Positions 27,958 through 36,489 of a DNA stretch of 64,000 nucleotides are shown here, one piece after another. Every line of letters begins with the position of its first letter. Within the stretch, counting starts at the first letter, position 1. The stretch lies in contig NZ_JACESE010000003.1 of the NCBI RefSeq assembly GCF_013911965.1, positions 62,001 to 126,000 of the forward strand, written 5' to 3'. The notes beneath the pieces were generated by a model. It was not told the origin of the DNA. It was given only the letters and a program-made list of their open reading frames with translations, and did no database searches. The translations under genes were made by a program, and so were the position numbers. Origin of the DNA: Phenylobacterium sp. (lineage in GTDB: Bacteria > Pseudomonadota > Alphaproteobacteria > Caulobacterales > Caulobacteraceae).

Positions 27958-29010
27958 TCAGGGTAGCGGTCGCCAGGCCTGGGCGGAAGGCAGGGGCGCG
28001 AAGATCTCGTCGAGCATGGCCTCGCTCACCGCCTGGAGCGTCGGCGGGTCCCAGCGCGGCGCGTTGTCCTTGTCGACGATCACGGCCCGCACCCCCTCCT
28101 GGAAGTCGTGACGGGCCACGACGCGCGCGCCGATGCGGTACTCCAGTTCCATGTTCTCCGCGAAGCTCGCGGCCTCTGCGCCAAGCGCGAGCTGCCGGAA
28201 GGCGACCTTCAGCGTCTGGGGCGACTTGGACTTGAGCACGCCGAGCTGCTCCTGCGCCCAGGCCCCGCCGTCGCGCTCCAGGGCTTCGAAGATGGCCTCG
28301 ACGCTCTCCTTGTCGAACAGGCGGTCCATCTCGTCGCGATGGGCGGCCAGGGGCGGCCGTCCGGGATCGGCCTCGAATGTTGTGAGGTGGGTCTCGACGG
28401 CCGCCGGGTCGGCGATCACCGCCGCCTTCAGCGCATCGAGCTGCGAGGACTCCACATAGTCGGTCGCGATTCCGAGCATCTCGCAGTCGGCGGCCTTGAT
28501 GCGCGCGCCGGTCAGGGCGAGCCACAGCCCCGACCGGCCGGGCAGGCGCGGCAGGTGCCAGCCGCCGCCGACGTCCGGGAAGAGGCCGATGCCGGTCTCG
28601 GGCATGGCGAAGGTCGTGCGCTCCGTCGCCACGCGATAGAGGGCCGGGAGCGACAGGCCGACGCCTCCGCCCATCGTCACCCCGTCCATGAACGCCATCA
28701 CAGGCTTCGGGTACTCGAAGAGCAGGTGGTTCAGCCGGTACTCGGTGAAGAAGAACTCGCGCGCCGCGAAACCATCGCCGGCCCCGCTCTCCGCCAGCAT
28801 GCGGATGTCGCCGCCGGCGCAGAAACCCCGTTCGCCGGCGTGGTCGAGCATGACGAGGGCGACATCGGGATCCTCGCGCCAGGCCAGCAGGGCGTCGGTC
28901 ATGGCCCGGCACATGTCGGTGGTCAGGGCGTGGAGCGCCTTGGGCCGGTTCAGCGTGACGCGGCCGACCGCGCCCTCCTTCCGGGCGAGGATGTCCTGCG
29001 TCTGCGTCAT
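27958..29010 (-). CDS. 3-hydroxyisobutyryl-CoA hydrolase
   Basis: It releases free 3-hydroxyisobutyrate from its CoA ester in valine breakdown, avoiding build-up of reactive methacrylyl-CoA. The 350-residue enzyme is of the enoyl-CoA hydratase family, with the oxyanion-hole segment [30 protein letters not shown] and the hydrolase signature [14 protein letters not shown] with E138 and D146. The long C-terminal part fits the hydrolase rather than a plain hydratase. Its ATG (29008-29010) overlaps the stop of the acyl-CoA dehydrogenase by 4 nt. Confidence 0.93.
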   Translation of the reverse strand: MTQTQDILARKEGAVGRVTLNRPKALHALTTDMCRAMTDALLAWREDPDVALVMLDHAGERGFCAGGDIRMLAESGAGDGFAAREFFFTEYRLNHLLFEYPKPVMAFMDGVTMGGGVGLSLPALYRVATERTTFAMPETGIGLFPDVGGGWHLPRLPGRSGLWLALTGARIKAADCEMLGIATDYVESSQLDALKAAVIADPAAVETHLTTFEADPGRPPLAAHRDEMDRLFDKESVEAIFEALERDGGAWAQEQLGVLKSKSPQTLKVAFRQLALGAEAASFAENMELEYRIGARVVARHDFQEGVRAVIVDKDNAPRWDPPTLQAVSEAMLDEIFAPLPSAQAWRPLP

Positions 29011-30143
29011 TTGAAGAGCTCCCGGGCGATGATGACGCGCATGATCTCGTTCGTCCCTTCCAGGATCTGGTGGACGCGCAGGTCGCGCACGATCCGCTCC
29101 AACGGATAGTCGGCGAGATAGCCATAGCCCCCGTGGAGCTGCAGCGCCTCGTTGGCGATGTGGAAGCCGGCGTCGGTCGCGAAGCGCTTGGCCATGGCGC
29201 AGAGCCGGGTGGCGTCCGGGCGACCGGCGTCGAGCGCGGCGGCGGCTCGCCGGACCATCAGGCGGGCCGCCTCGAGGTCCGTCGCCATGTCGGCCAGCTT
29301 GAACTGCAGGGCCTGGAAGTCCCGCAGCGGCCGCCCGAACTGGTGGCGCGTCTCCAGATAGCTCCGGGCGGTGTCGAGGGCGAGCGCGGCGCCGCCCAAC
29401 GAGCAGGAGGCGATGTTCAGCCGGCCGCCGTCCAGCCCCATCATGGCGAAGCGGAAGCCCTCCCCCTCCTCGCCGATGCGATTCGCCGCGGGCACGCGCA
29501 CGGCGTCGAGGTTCACCTGGGCCGTGGGCTGGGCGTTCCAGCCCATCTTGCGCTCCTGGGCGCCGAAGGAGAGCCCCGGCCAGCCCTTCTCCACCACAAA
29601 GGCGGACACGCCCTTGGCGCCGGCCTCGCCGGTGCGCGCCATGACCACATAGATGTCGGACACCCCGCCCCCGGAGATGAAGGCTTTCGATCCGCTCAGC
29701 ACGTAATGGTCGCCATCCCGGATCGCCGTCGTCCGCAGCGCCGCGGCGTCCGAACCCGAGCCCGGCTCGGTGAGGCAGTACGAGGCGATCAGCTCCATCC
29801 GCGTCAGCCGCGGCAGATAGGCCCGCCGGAGTTCGGGGGCGCCGAACCGGTCGATCATCCACGAGGCCATGTTGTGGATGGTGAGATAGGCCGTGCTGGC
29901 CACGTCTCCGTAGGACAGCGCTTCGAAGATCAAGGATGCGTCCAGGCGCGAAAGCCCAGCGCCGCCAACGTCTTCGGAAAGATAGATGGCGGCGAATCCG
30001 AGCTCGGCCGCCTTTCTGAGGGTGTCGACCGGGAAGTGGCGCTCGGCGTCCCAGCGCGCCGAGTTCGGCGCCAGTTCCGCCGCGGCGAACGCCTCGGCGG
30101 CGGCCTGGAGCACCCTCTGGTCTTCAGACAGCTCGAAATTCAT
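29007..30143 (-). CDS. Acyl-CoA dehydrogenase, likely isobutyryl-CoA dehydrogenase
   Basis: A 378-residue flavoenzyme that forms the alpha-beta double bond. Motifs are [34 protein letters not shown], the [18 protein letters not shown] helix, [19 protein letters not shown] and the catalytic-base region EGTNEIMR (E362). Sequence and the following 3-hydroxyisobutyryl-CoA hydrolase and mmsB genes point to isobutyryl-CoA in valine breakdown rather than fatty acids. It is the first gene of the cluster; the 72-nt gap to the divergent small membrane protein gene must carry both promoters. Confidence 0.92.
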   Translation of the reverse strand: MNFELSEDQRVLQAAAEAFAAAELAPNSARWDAERHFPVDTLRKAAELGFAAIYLSEDVGGAGLSRLDASLIFEALSYGDVASTAYLTIHNMASWMIDRFGAPELRRAYLPRLTRMELIASYCLTEPGSGSDAAALRTTAIRDGDHYVLSGSKAFISGGGVSDIYVVMARTGEAGAKGVSAFVVEKGWPGLSFGAQERKMGWNAQPTAQVNLDAVRVPAANRIGEEGEGFRFAMMGLDGGRLNIASCSLGGAALALDTARSYLETRHQFGRPLRDFQALQFKLADMATDLEAARLMVRRAAAALDAGRPDATRLCAMAKRFATDAGFHIANEALQLHGGYGYLADYPLERIVRDLRVHQILEGTNEIMRVIIARELFK

Positions 30144-30215
30144 CGGCTAAAGCCTCCCTGGGCTTGAGGAACTCGCTCGGGCGGCGCACCCTGTCAATGA
30201 CAGGGGGAGTGCAGC

Positions 30216-30695
30216 ATGACCGTCGAAGGATCCGCCGCCCGCGCGCGCGAGACATCGCGCAACCTGGCCCTTCTGAACTATGCGCTGCTCTTCGCGGCGT
30301 TCTTCTTCGCCGGCGTGCCAGCCCTGGTCGCCGCCGTCATCGCCTATACCCAGCGCGATTCGGCGCCCGAGCCCGACCGCAGCCATTTCACCTTTCAGAT
30401 CCGCGCCTTCTGGGTCGCTTTCGTCCTGGCCCTCATCGCCGGGTTCGCCGGTCTGGCGGCGGTGATCCACATCCTCGTCTCCCTCTACGACCTCGCCAGC
30501 ACGCTGGGCTGGGATGGGTTCGACGGCATGGAGGTGGTGATCGGACAGGTGGCCATAGACGCGACGCTCCTGGCCCTGGTGGTGAGCGCCATACTGCTGA
30601 CCTTCCTTTCGGGCCTGTGGCTCATCGCCGCCTCGATCCTCGGGGCGATCAAGCTTGCCTCGGATCAGGGGATCGGTAAGAGCCGGGAGCCATGA
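30216..30695 (+). CDS. Small integral membrane protein, DUF4870-like
   Basis: A 159-residue protein with about four membrane segments (residues 18-45, 65-92, and a pair near 110-145), a cytoplasmic-looking N-terminus and a middle segment FTFQIRAFWVAFVLALIAGF that recalls DUF4870/Tic20-like membrane proteins. The match is weak, so the family is tentative. Its stop overlaps the hemB start by 4 nt (ATGA), so the two are co-translated. No function is known. Confidence 0.7.
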   Translation: MTVEGSAARARETSRNLALLNYALLFAAFFFAGVPALVAAVIAYTQRDSAPEPDRSHFTFQIRAFWVAFVLALIAGFAGLAAVIHILVSLYDLASTLGWDGFDGMEVVIGQVAIDATLLALVVSAILLTFLSGLWLIAASILGAIKLASDQGIGKSREP

Positions 30696-31708
30696 GCCTC
30701 CCTCCTCTCGCCGCCTACCCCGCCCTGCGCCTGCGCCGCCTGCGCCAGGCGCCCTGGATCCGCAACCTCGTCCGCGAAACCGTCCTTACGCCGTCGGACC
30801 TGATCTGGTCCATGGTCGTCCATGAGGGCGAGGGCGAGGTCCAGGTGCCGTCCATGCCGGGCGTGGCCCGACTGTCGGTTTCCGGCGCCGCCCAGGCGGC
30901 GGTGGAAGCCCGTCGCCTGGGCATTCCGGCGATCGCCATCTTCCCCAATATCGACGGCGCGAAGAAGGACGCCCAGGGCTCCCTGGCGGCCGATCCGGAC
31001 GGCCTGATCTGCCGGGCGGTCAAGGCGATGAAGGACGCCGCGCCCGAGGTCGGGATCATGTGCGACGTCGCGCTCGACCCCTTCACCGATCACGGCCACG
31101 ACGGCGTCATCGAGGGCGGAAAGATCCTCAACGACGCCACCATCGAGCGACTGGTGGAGCAGGCCCTGGCGCAGGCGAAGGCCGGCTGCGACATCCTCGC
31201 GCCCTCGGACATGATGGACGGACGCGTCGGCGTCCTGCGTCGGGCGCTGGAGGCCGAGGGCCTGCAGGACGCGATGATCATGTCCTATGCGGCCAAATAC
31301 GCTTCGGCCTTCTACGGTCCGTATCGGGACGCGATCGGCTCGGGGAAGCTCGGCTCGGGCCCGGTCGACAATCCCGCCGACAAGAAGACCTACCAGATGG
31401 ACCCGGCCAACACGGACGAGGCCCTGCGCGAGGTGGCGCTGGACATCGCCGAGGGCGCCGACATGGTGATGGTCAAGCCGGGCCTGCCCTATCTCGACAT
31501 CGTCCAGCGGGTCGCCGAGACCTTCGCCCTGCCGACCTTCGCCTTCCAGGTGTCGGGCGAGTACGCGATGATCAAGGCCGCGACGGCGAACGGCTGGCTC
31601 GACGAGGAGCGCGCCGTGCTGGAAAGCCTGGGCGCCTTCAAGCGCGCCGGGGCCGCCGGGATCATCACCTATTTCGCGCCTCAGGCCGCCCGTCTGCTCG
31701 GCGCGTGA
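30692..31708 (+). CDS. hemB: Delta-aminolevulinic acid dehydratase (porphobilinogen synthase)
   Basis: HemB joins two 5-aminolevulinates into porphobilinogen. The 338-residue protein has Schiff-base lysines K202 (SYAAKYASAFYGP) and K262 (MVKPGLPYLDI) and the DMMDGRVG loop. The metal segment at 125-138 reads DVALDPFTDHGHDG, with Asp/Ala instead of the three zinc cysteines, so it is the magnesium-type enzyme seen in many alphaproteobacteria. It overlaps its neighbours on both sides (ATGA with the membrane protein, GTGA with the Nudix gene). Confidence 0.97.
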   Translation: MSLPPLAAYPALRLRRLRQAPWIRNLVRETVLTPSDLIWSMVVHEGEGEVQVPSMPGVARLSVSGAAQAAVEARRLGIPAIAIFPNIDGAKKDAQGSLAADPDGLICRAVKAMKDAAPEVGIMCDVALDPFTDHGHDGVIEGGKILNDATIERLVEQALAQAKAGCDILAPSDMMDGRVGVLRRALEAEGLQDAMIMSYAAKYASAFYGPYRDAIGSGKLGSGPVDNPADKKTYQMDPANTDEALREVALDIAEGADMVMVKPGLPYLDIVQRVAETFALPTFAFQVSGEYAMIKAATANGWLDEERAVLESLGAFKRAGAAGIITYFAPQAARLLGA

Positions 31709-32103
31709 GCGGACCGGCCATCGAAATCGTCGCCGCCGTCCTGCGCGACGGCGCGGGCCGTGTCCTGACCGTGCGCAAGGCGGGCGCGGCGCGCTTCATG
31801 CTGCCCGGCGGCAAGCGCGAGCCGGGCGAGGCGGATCTGATCACGCTCGCCCGAGAACTGCAGGAAGAGCTCGGCCTCGTCCTGGATCCGGCGTCGGCGC
31901 GCCCCCTCGGCCGGTTTGAAGCCCCCGCCGCCAACGAGCCCGGTCGCCGGGTCCTGGGCGTCATCTTCCAGGCGCAAGCCGCGGGCGAGCCCCAGATCGC
32001 CGCCGAGATCGCCGAGATGCTCTGGCTGCCGCCGCAGCCGCCCTACGCCGTGCCGCTGGCGCCGCTGCTGGAATTCGAAATCCTGCCCAGGCTGCGCGCC
32101 TGA
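31705..32103 (+). CDS. Nudix hydrolase
   Basis: A 132-residue pyrophosphohydrolase starting at a GTG (31705-31707) that overlaps the hemB stop by 4 nt. The Nudix box is perfect (G-x5-E-x7-RE-L-x-EE-L-G-L, residues about 38-60, beginning GGKREPGE). The PGG before it and the short C-terminal half fit a house-cleaning nucleotide or sugar-nucleotide hydrolase; the substrate is not predictable. Coupling to hemB is probably only transcriptional. It converges with the GNAT gene. Confidence 0.88.
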   Translation: MSGPAIEIVAAVLRDGAGRVLTVRKAGAARFMLPGGKREPGEADLITLARELQEELGLVLDPASARPLGRFEAPAANEPGRRVLGVIFQAQAAGEPQIAAEIAEMLWLPPQPPYAVPLAPLLEFEILPRLRA

Positions 32104-32121
32104 TGTCGGCCGCGCCCCTGC

Positions 32122-32625
32122 TCAGGCGGTGAGGTAGTAGGCGCTGGGCTGATCCCAGCCGGGCAGCTGGCGCACGTCCACCAGCCGAAGGCCGAGCTTT
32201 TCGAGCAACCGGCGCGAGGCCAGGTTGTCCGGATTGACGATCGCCGCCACGGGATCGATCCCCAGGCGGCCGCGCGCCAGCTCCAGGACGGCGGCCGCGG
32301 CCTCCCGGGCGTACCCCTTGCCCCAGGCGCTCTCCAGGAAGGCGTAGCCCACGTCCACGTGCGGGATGACGTCGCGTTTGACCAGGCCGGCCAGGCCGAT
32401 CGGTGCCTCGCCGGTCCGGGGCGTCACGATCCACATGCCGAAGCCCTGCAGGCGATAGCTCTCGACCATGCGCTCTTCGATGTAGCTGCGCGCCTGATCG
32501 AGGGTTCGCACGCCACGGTCGCCAATGCCCGTCAGGAAGCCGGGGGCGTTCAGCAGCTCAAGAATGAAGGCCGCGTCGTCCGGGCCGGCCTCCCGCAGCG
32601 CGAGGCGTTCGGTCTGAAGGATCAC
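32122..32625 (-). CDS. GNAT-family N-acetyltransferase (RimJ/RimL type)
   Basis: A 167-residue acetyltransferase of the RimJ/RimL-like group: LQTERLALREAGPDDAAFILELLN at the start, the PIGLAGLVKRD strand, the acetyl-CoA loop ESAWGKGYAREAAAAVLELA and NLASRRLLEKLGLR at the end. Target is unknown. I choose the GTG at 32623-32625 because it overlaps the upstream dehydrogenase stop in a GTGA and gives the usual LQTERL start. Confidence 0.87.
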   Translation of the reverse strand: MILQTERLALREAGPDDAAFILELLNAPGFLTGIGDRGVRTLDQARSYIEERMVESYRLQGFGMWIVTPRTGEAPIGLAGLVKRDVIPHVDVGYAFLESAWGKGYAREAAAAVLELARGRLGIDPVAAIVNPDNLASRRLLEKLGLRLVDVRQLPGWDQPSAYYLTA

Positions 32626-33485
32626 TCCGCGCGGCCCTCCAGGCGCTTCACCAGGCTCGACGTGTCCCATCGTCCGCCGCCCATGGCCTGGAGCTCGGCG
32701 TAGAAGCCGTCCACGAGACGCGTCACATCCAGCCGCGCCCCATTCGCCGCGGCTTCGTCGAGGACGAGGCCGAGGTCCTTGCGCATCCAGTCCACGGCGA
32801 AGCCGAAGTCGAAGCGGTCTTCGGCCATGGTCTTCCAGCGGTTGTCCATCTGCCAGGACTGGGCCGCGCCCTTGGAGATCGCCTCGTAGACCTCCGCCGG
32901 ATCAAGGCCGGCGCGGCGGGCGAAGTGGAGACCTTCGGAGAGCCCCTGGACGAGACCGGCGATGCAGATCTGGTTGACCATCTTGGTCAGCTGCCCGGCG
33001 CCCGGAGGCCCCATCAGGCGAACCGCCTTGGCGAAGTGGTCGATCACCGGCCGGGCGCGCTCGAAGGCGTCCTTGTCCCCGCCGCACATGACCGTCAGCT
33101 GTCCGGCCTCGGCGCCCGCCTGTCCGCCGGAGACCGGGGCGTCGATGAAGGCCCGCCCCTCCGCGGCGCAGAGCGCGGCCATCTCCCGGGCGAGCCGGGC
33201 CGAGGTGGTCGTGTGGTCGACGATGAGGCCATCAACCGCCAGCGCGGGCAAAGCCTCGGCCGCCACCGCGCGGACGTCGTCGTCATTGCCGACGCAGAGG
33301 AAGAGGATCTCGGCGTCCTGCGCGGCCATGCGCGCCGACTCGCAGGCCCGCCCCTTGTGCGTCGCCGCCCAGCGGCAGGCCTTTTCGGGACTACGGTTAA
33401 AGACGCTTACCTCGTGGCCGGCCGCAGCGAGGTGCCCCGCCATCGGAAAGCCCATCACCCCAAGACCCGCAAACGCCAGCTTCAT
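32622..33485 (-). CDS. NAD(P)-dependent beta-hydroxyacid dehydrogenase
   Basis: A 287-residue member of the 3-hydroxyisobutyrate/tartronate-semialdehyde/glyoxylate reductase family, the second in this window besides mmsB. It has FAGLGVMGFPMAGHL, DAPVSGGQAGAEAG and the catalytic lysine K168 in GQLTKMVNQI. At the end of strand 2 it has N30-R31-S32 where mmsB has an aspartate, which suggests NADP(H). A reductive role on glyoxylate or succinic semialdehyde is possible; not proven. It shares a GTGA overlap with the GNAT gene downstream. Confidence 0.88.
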   Translation of the reverse strand: MKLAFAGLGVMGFPMAGHLAAAGHEVSVFNRSPEKACRWAATHKGRACESARMAAQDAEILFLCVGNDDDVRAVAAEALPALAVDGLIVDHTTTSARLAREMAALCAAEGRAFIDAPVSGGQAGAEAGQLTVMCGGDKDAFERARPVIDHFAKAVRLMGPPGAGQLTKMVNQICIAGLVQGLSEGLHFARRAGLDPAEVYEAISKGAAQSWQMDNRWKTMAEDRFDFGFAVDWMRKDLGLVLDEAAANGARLDVTRLVDGFYAELQAMGGGRWDTSSLVKRLEGRAE

Positions 33486-33572
33486 CGGCAGCTCCTCACG
33501 CCAAAACGCAACGCCATCTTAACGAGGGCCTGCGCAACCTCCCGCCCAATAGCGTTAATGCGGGGTCGCGTC

Positions 33573-34481
33573 ATGGCGGTGGGCGAAGCGCCGATCGTTA
33601 TCAAGAAGGTCAAGAAGGGCGGCGGCCACGGCCACCACGGCGGCGCCTGGAAGGTCGCCTATGCCGACTTCGTGACCGCGATGATGGCCTTCTTCCTGCT
33701 GATGTGGCTGATCAACACGACCAGCCCGGAGCAGAAGCGCGGCATCGCCGACTATTTCGCCCCCGCCAGCGTCTCGTCCACCACGTCCGGCGCCGGAGGC
33801 ATTCTGGGCGGCACGGCCCTCGGCTCGGACGGCGCCAAGTCGTCGGGCTCCATGTCGATCATGGAGCAGATGTCCCCCGAATCGCCGAACCCCGAAGAAG
33901 AGGGTGAGACGCAGGACACCGCTTCGAAGAGCCAGTTGCAGGACACCGCCACGGAGGCCCTGCGCGAGGCGCTCCAGAAGCGCGAGCAGGCGGCGTTCGA
34001 ATCCGCCGCACAGTCCCTGCGCCAGGCGCTGCAGGACATGCCCGAGCTTGCGGAGCTGTCGAAGAACATCATCATCGATCAGACCCCCGAGGGCCTTCGC
34101 ATCCAGCTCGTGGACCAGGAGGGCCGCTCCATGTTCGCCGAGGGGGCGTCGCAGCCGAACGACCGCGCCCGCCTCCTGCTGCGGGCGGTCGCCAAGGTCA
34201 TCAACCAGCTGCCCAACCGCATCAGCATCTACGGCCATACGAGCGTCAACATGAACGGCGCCCGCGCCGAGGGCGACTGGCCTCTGTCGGCTGCGCGGGC
34301 GGATTCGGCGCGCAAGGTCCTGCAGGGCGCCGGCGTCGACGCCGACCGCGTCTATCAGGTTTCGGGCAAGGCCAATTCCGAGCCGCTCTATCCGGACGAC
34401 CCGACCCTGCCCGGCAACCGGCGGATCGCCATCGTGCTCCTGCGCGAGGCGCCGGTGCTGCCGCCCGACATCACGCCCTGA
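33573..34481 (+). CDS. motB: Flagellar motor stator protein MotB
   Basis: MotB anchors the stator to peptidoglycan and, with MotA, forms the proton channel. The 302-residue protein has a basic, histidine/glycine-rich cytoplasmic start, one membrane helix containing the proton-binding D32 (AYADFVTAMMAFFLLMWLI), a serine- and glutamate-rich linker, and a C-terminal OmpA/MotB domain (SIYGHTSVNM, LSAARADSARKVL, NRRIAIVLL). A second ATG 15 nt upstream is possible. motA is not adjacent, which is also the case in Caulobacter. Confidence 0.95.
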   Translation: MAVGEAPIVIKKVKKGGGHGHHGGAWKVAYADFVTAMMAFFLLMWLINTTSPEQKRGIADYFAPASVSSTTSGAGGILGGTALGSDGAKSSGSMSIMEQMSPESPNPEEEGETQDTASKSQLQDTATEALREALQKREQAAFESAAQSLRQALQDMPELAELSKNIIIDQTPEGLRIQLVDQEGRSMFAEGASQPNDRARLLLRAVAKVINQLPNRISIYGHTSVNMNGARAEGDWPLSAARADSARKVLQGAGVDADRVYQVSGKANSEPLYPDDPTLPGNRRIAIVLLREAPVLPPDITP

Positions 34482-34597
34482 CCTCTGACGCCAATGCGCC
34501 CGAGCTGACGATCACCGAAATGTGTCAGCTTGCCTGAGCGCCATGCATGCGCCCTAATCGTTGCGACAGACGGGGTTAGAGGGCGAACGCAAGGTCC

Positions 34598-35362
34598 GTG
34601 ACGCAGCATTTCCCGACGCGACAGTTAAGGTTCTTCCTGACCGCGCCGTCGCCTTGCCCGTACCTGCCCGGGCGGTTCGAACGGAAAGTCTTCGCCCACC
34701 TGCCCCTGGCGGACGGGCCCAGCGTCAACGACTCCCTCACCCAGATCGGTTTCCGCCGCTCGCAGAACATCGCCTATCGGCCGGCCTGCGAGTCCTGCAT
34801 GGCCTGCGTCTCGGCCCGTCTGCCGGTCGCCGACTATGTCTTCTCGCGCTCGGAGCGCCGGATCCTCGCCCGCAACGAGGATATCGTCCGCTCCGTGGTC
34901 GAGGCCGAGGCGACGATGGAGCAGTTCGACCTGCTCCGCCGCTATCTGACGACGCGCCACGCCGATGGCGGGATGGCCGAGATGACCTGGCCCGACTATG
35001 TCGCCATGGTCGAGGACACGGCCGTCCGCACGCATCTGGTGGAGTACCGGCGGGCCTCGGCCGACGGCGGACCGGGCGACCTGATCGCCTGCGCCCTGAT
35101 CGATCTGATGGGCGATGGCCTGTCCATGGTCTACAGCTTCTACGATCCGGCCTGGCCGAAACGGAGCCTGGGATCCTTCATGATCCTGGACCATGTGGTG
35201 CAGGCCGGGCTCATCGGCCTGCCCTTCGTCTATCTCGGCTACTGGGTCCGCGGCAGCGACAAGATGGACTACAAGGCCCGCTTCTCGCCGCTGGAACTGC
35301 TGCGGCCGGAGGGATGGAGCCGCGTGAACAGCCGCGAAGCGCTGCACGCGCCCCGCGACTGA
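34598..35362 (+). CDS. bpt: Aspartate/glutamate leucyltransferase (Bpt family)
   Basis: Bpt adds leucine from Leu-tRNA to N-terminal Asp or Glu, marking proteins for ClpAP/ClpS degradation. The 254-residue protein has the ATE N-domain with the cysteines C20 (SPCPYLPGR) and C64, C67, C70 (PACESCMACV), and the C-domain blocks YSFYDPAWPKRSLGSFMILD and YLGYWVRGSDKMDYKARF. The start is a GTG (34598-34600) with a weak AAGG before it. It could also be called arginyltransferase, but bacterial members of this size are mostly Bpt. Confidence 0.92.
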   Translation: MTQHFPTRQLRFFLTAPSPCPYLPGRFERKVFAHLPLADGPSVNDSLTQIGFRRSQNIAYRPACESCMACVSARLPVADYVFSRSERRILARNEDIVRSVVEAEATMEQFDLLRRYLTTRHADGGMAEMTWPDYVAMVEDTAVRTHLVEYRRASADGGPGDLIACALIDLMGDGLSMVYSFYDPAWPKRSLGSFMILDHVVQAGLIGLPFVYLGYWVRGSDKMDYKARFSPLELLRPEGWSRVNSREALHAPRD

Positions 35363-35380
35363 GGCCGCCGTCAGCCGCGG
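35353..35380. terminator. Inverted repeat holding both stop codons (bpt/dodecin)
   Basis: Arms 35353-35362 and 35371-35380 pair over 10 bp with one mismatch and an 8-nt loop. Each arm ends in the stop codon of one of the convergent genes. It is a possible two-way terminator without a T-run. Confidence 0.4.
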
Positions 35381-35589
35381 GAGTCCTCCAGGGTGAAGCC
35401 GAGCTTCAGATGGACCTGGAAGTGCCGCACCTGACCATCGGCGATCTCGCCGCGGGTCTCCATCACCTCGAACCAGCGCAGTTCGCGCATCGACTTGCCT
35501 GCCTCGGTGACGGCGTTGCGGACAGCGTCCTCGATGCTCGTCTCGGACGAGCCGACGACCTCGACGACACGGTAGACATGGTCGGACAT
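35371..35589 (-). CDS. Dodecin (flavin-binding protein)
   Basis: Dodecins form twelve-subunit hollow shells that bind flavin dimers and buffer or protect them. The 72-residue protein matches the family over its length: [23 protein letters not shown], the flavin-stacking W39 in [11 protein letters not shown] and the strand [12 protein letters not shown] (Q58). GAGGAG before the ATG is a good ribosome site. A leader hairpin and a promoter-like ECF site lie upstream. Confidence 0.95.
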   Translation of the reverse strand: MSDHVYRVVEVVGSSETSIEDAVRNAVTEAGKSMRELRWFEVMETRGEIADGQVRHFQVHLKLGFTLEDSRG

Positions 35590-35616
35590 GGCGATCTCCT
35601 CTGATCCGCGCCCGAA

Positions 35617-35639
35617 GCGGCGCTGGACCTAAGCGCCGC
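35617..35639 (-). repeat. Leader hairpin before dodecin
   Basis: An 8-bp perfect inverted repeat (35617-35624 and 35632-35639, 7-nt loop) lies 28 nt before the dodecin start. If transcription starts at the ECF-like site near 35702, it would be in the 5' untranslated RNA. It might tune stability or translation; no riboswitch class is recognised. Confidence 0.4.
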
Positions 35640-35706
35640 GGACGGCCTGCGCGTTCCGGAGGGCCGGGCCGCCTGCTCCCCAGGGGCGACGCGATCATCC
35701 CCAGGC

Positions 35707-35733
35707 GGAACATGGGCCCGCGTCGACCGTTCC
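35707..35733. promoter_or_regulatory. Two-way ECF sigma promoter-like site between dodecin and hdaA
   Basis: Plus strand: GGAAC (35707-35711), 16 nt, CGTT (35728-35731), a perfect EcfG/SigT-type promoter toward hdaA-ppk-ppx with a start near 35738. Minus strand: GGAAC (35733-35729), 16 nt, TGTT (35712-35709), toward dodecin with a start near 35702. Both strands therefore carry a usable promoter in one 27-nt site. Confidence 0.55.
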
Positions 35734-35781
35734 GGACCCGGCTGATAGGCTCCGAGTCATGTTCCACCGCCGATCTCGTCC

Positions 35782-36447
35782 ATGGCCCGTCAACTGCGTC
35801 TGAGGCTCCAGAGAGCCCCCAGTTACGAACGGTCGGAGTTCGCCGTCGGCCCCTCCAACGCCTCGGCCGTGGAGACGGTCGACCGCTGGCCGGCCTGGCC
35901 CGGCGGGGCCCTGGCGCTCATCGGACCGGCGGGCGTGGGCAAGACCCACCTGGCCCAGGCCTGGCGGGCGCGCGCCGAGGCGGTCGAACTCCCCCCGCGG
36001 TCGACTGATGTCGGCCCCGCCGGCCCCGTGCTGATCGAGGATCTGGACCGCGGCTTCGACGCGGAGCTCCTGTTCCACCGCATCAACATGGCCGCCCGCG
36101 AAGGCGGCGGGCTTCTGGTCACCGCCCGGACGCCGCCCTCGGCCTGGACGACGGACCTGCCCGACCTCCGGTCACGCCTGAACGCCCTCACCGTGGCCGA
36201 GATCGAGCCGCCCGACGACCGGGTATTGGAGGTGCTGCTGCGCCGGCTGTTCGCCCAGCGCAACATCGCGCCGCAGGAGGACGTCGTGCCCTACCTGCTC
36301 CGCCGGATCGAGCGGTCGGCCGCCGCCGCGCAGGACGTGGTGCGCCGGCTCGACGCCGCGTCCGGCGAGGATCACAGGCCGGTGTCGCGCGTTCTGGCGC
36401 GCCATATTCTTGAAAACGACACCGAGAATCTTGACCTTTTCGACTGA
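35782..36447 (+). CDS. hdaA: HdaA, DnaA-inactivating replication regulator
   Basis: HdaA with the beta clamp stimulates ATP hydrolysis by DnaA and so prevents re-initiation. The 221-residue protein is a short DnaA-like AAA+ domain: an N-terminal clamp-binding QLRLRL motif, Walker A GPAGVGKTH, a degenerate Walker B (VLIEDLDR), TARTPPSAW and the sensor-2-like LLRRIERSAAAAQDVVRRLD. It lacks DnaA's DNA-binding domain. It lies 42 nt before ppk, as in Caulobacter. Confidence 0.92.
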   Translation: MARQLRLRLQRAPSYERSEFAVGPSNASAVETVDRWPAWPGGALALIGPAGVGKTHLAQAWRARAEAVELPPRSTDVGPAGPVLIEDLDRGFDAELLFHRINMAAREGGGLLVTARTPPSAWTTDLPDLRSRLNALTVAEIEPPDDRVLEVLLRRLFAQRNIAPQEDVVPYLLRRIERSAAAAQDVVRRLDAASGEDHRPVSRVLARHILENDTENLDLFD

Positions 36448-36489
36448 TCCTTCGTCTCTGAACGAGACCGCCGAGCCAGCGAGGCCGAG

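Noticed and set aside
33486-33572. CtrA box (TTAA-N7-TTAA) before motB
   Set aside because: Two TTAA words occur, but about 35 nt apart, not 7.
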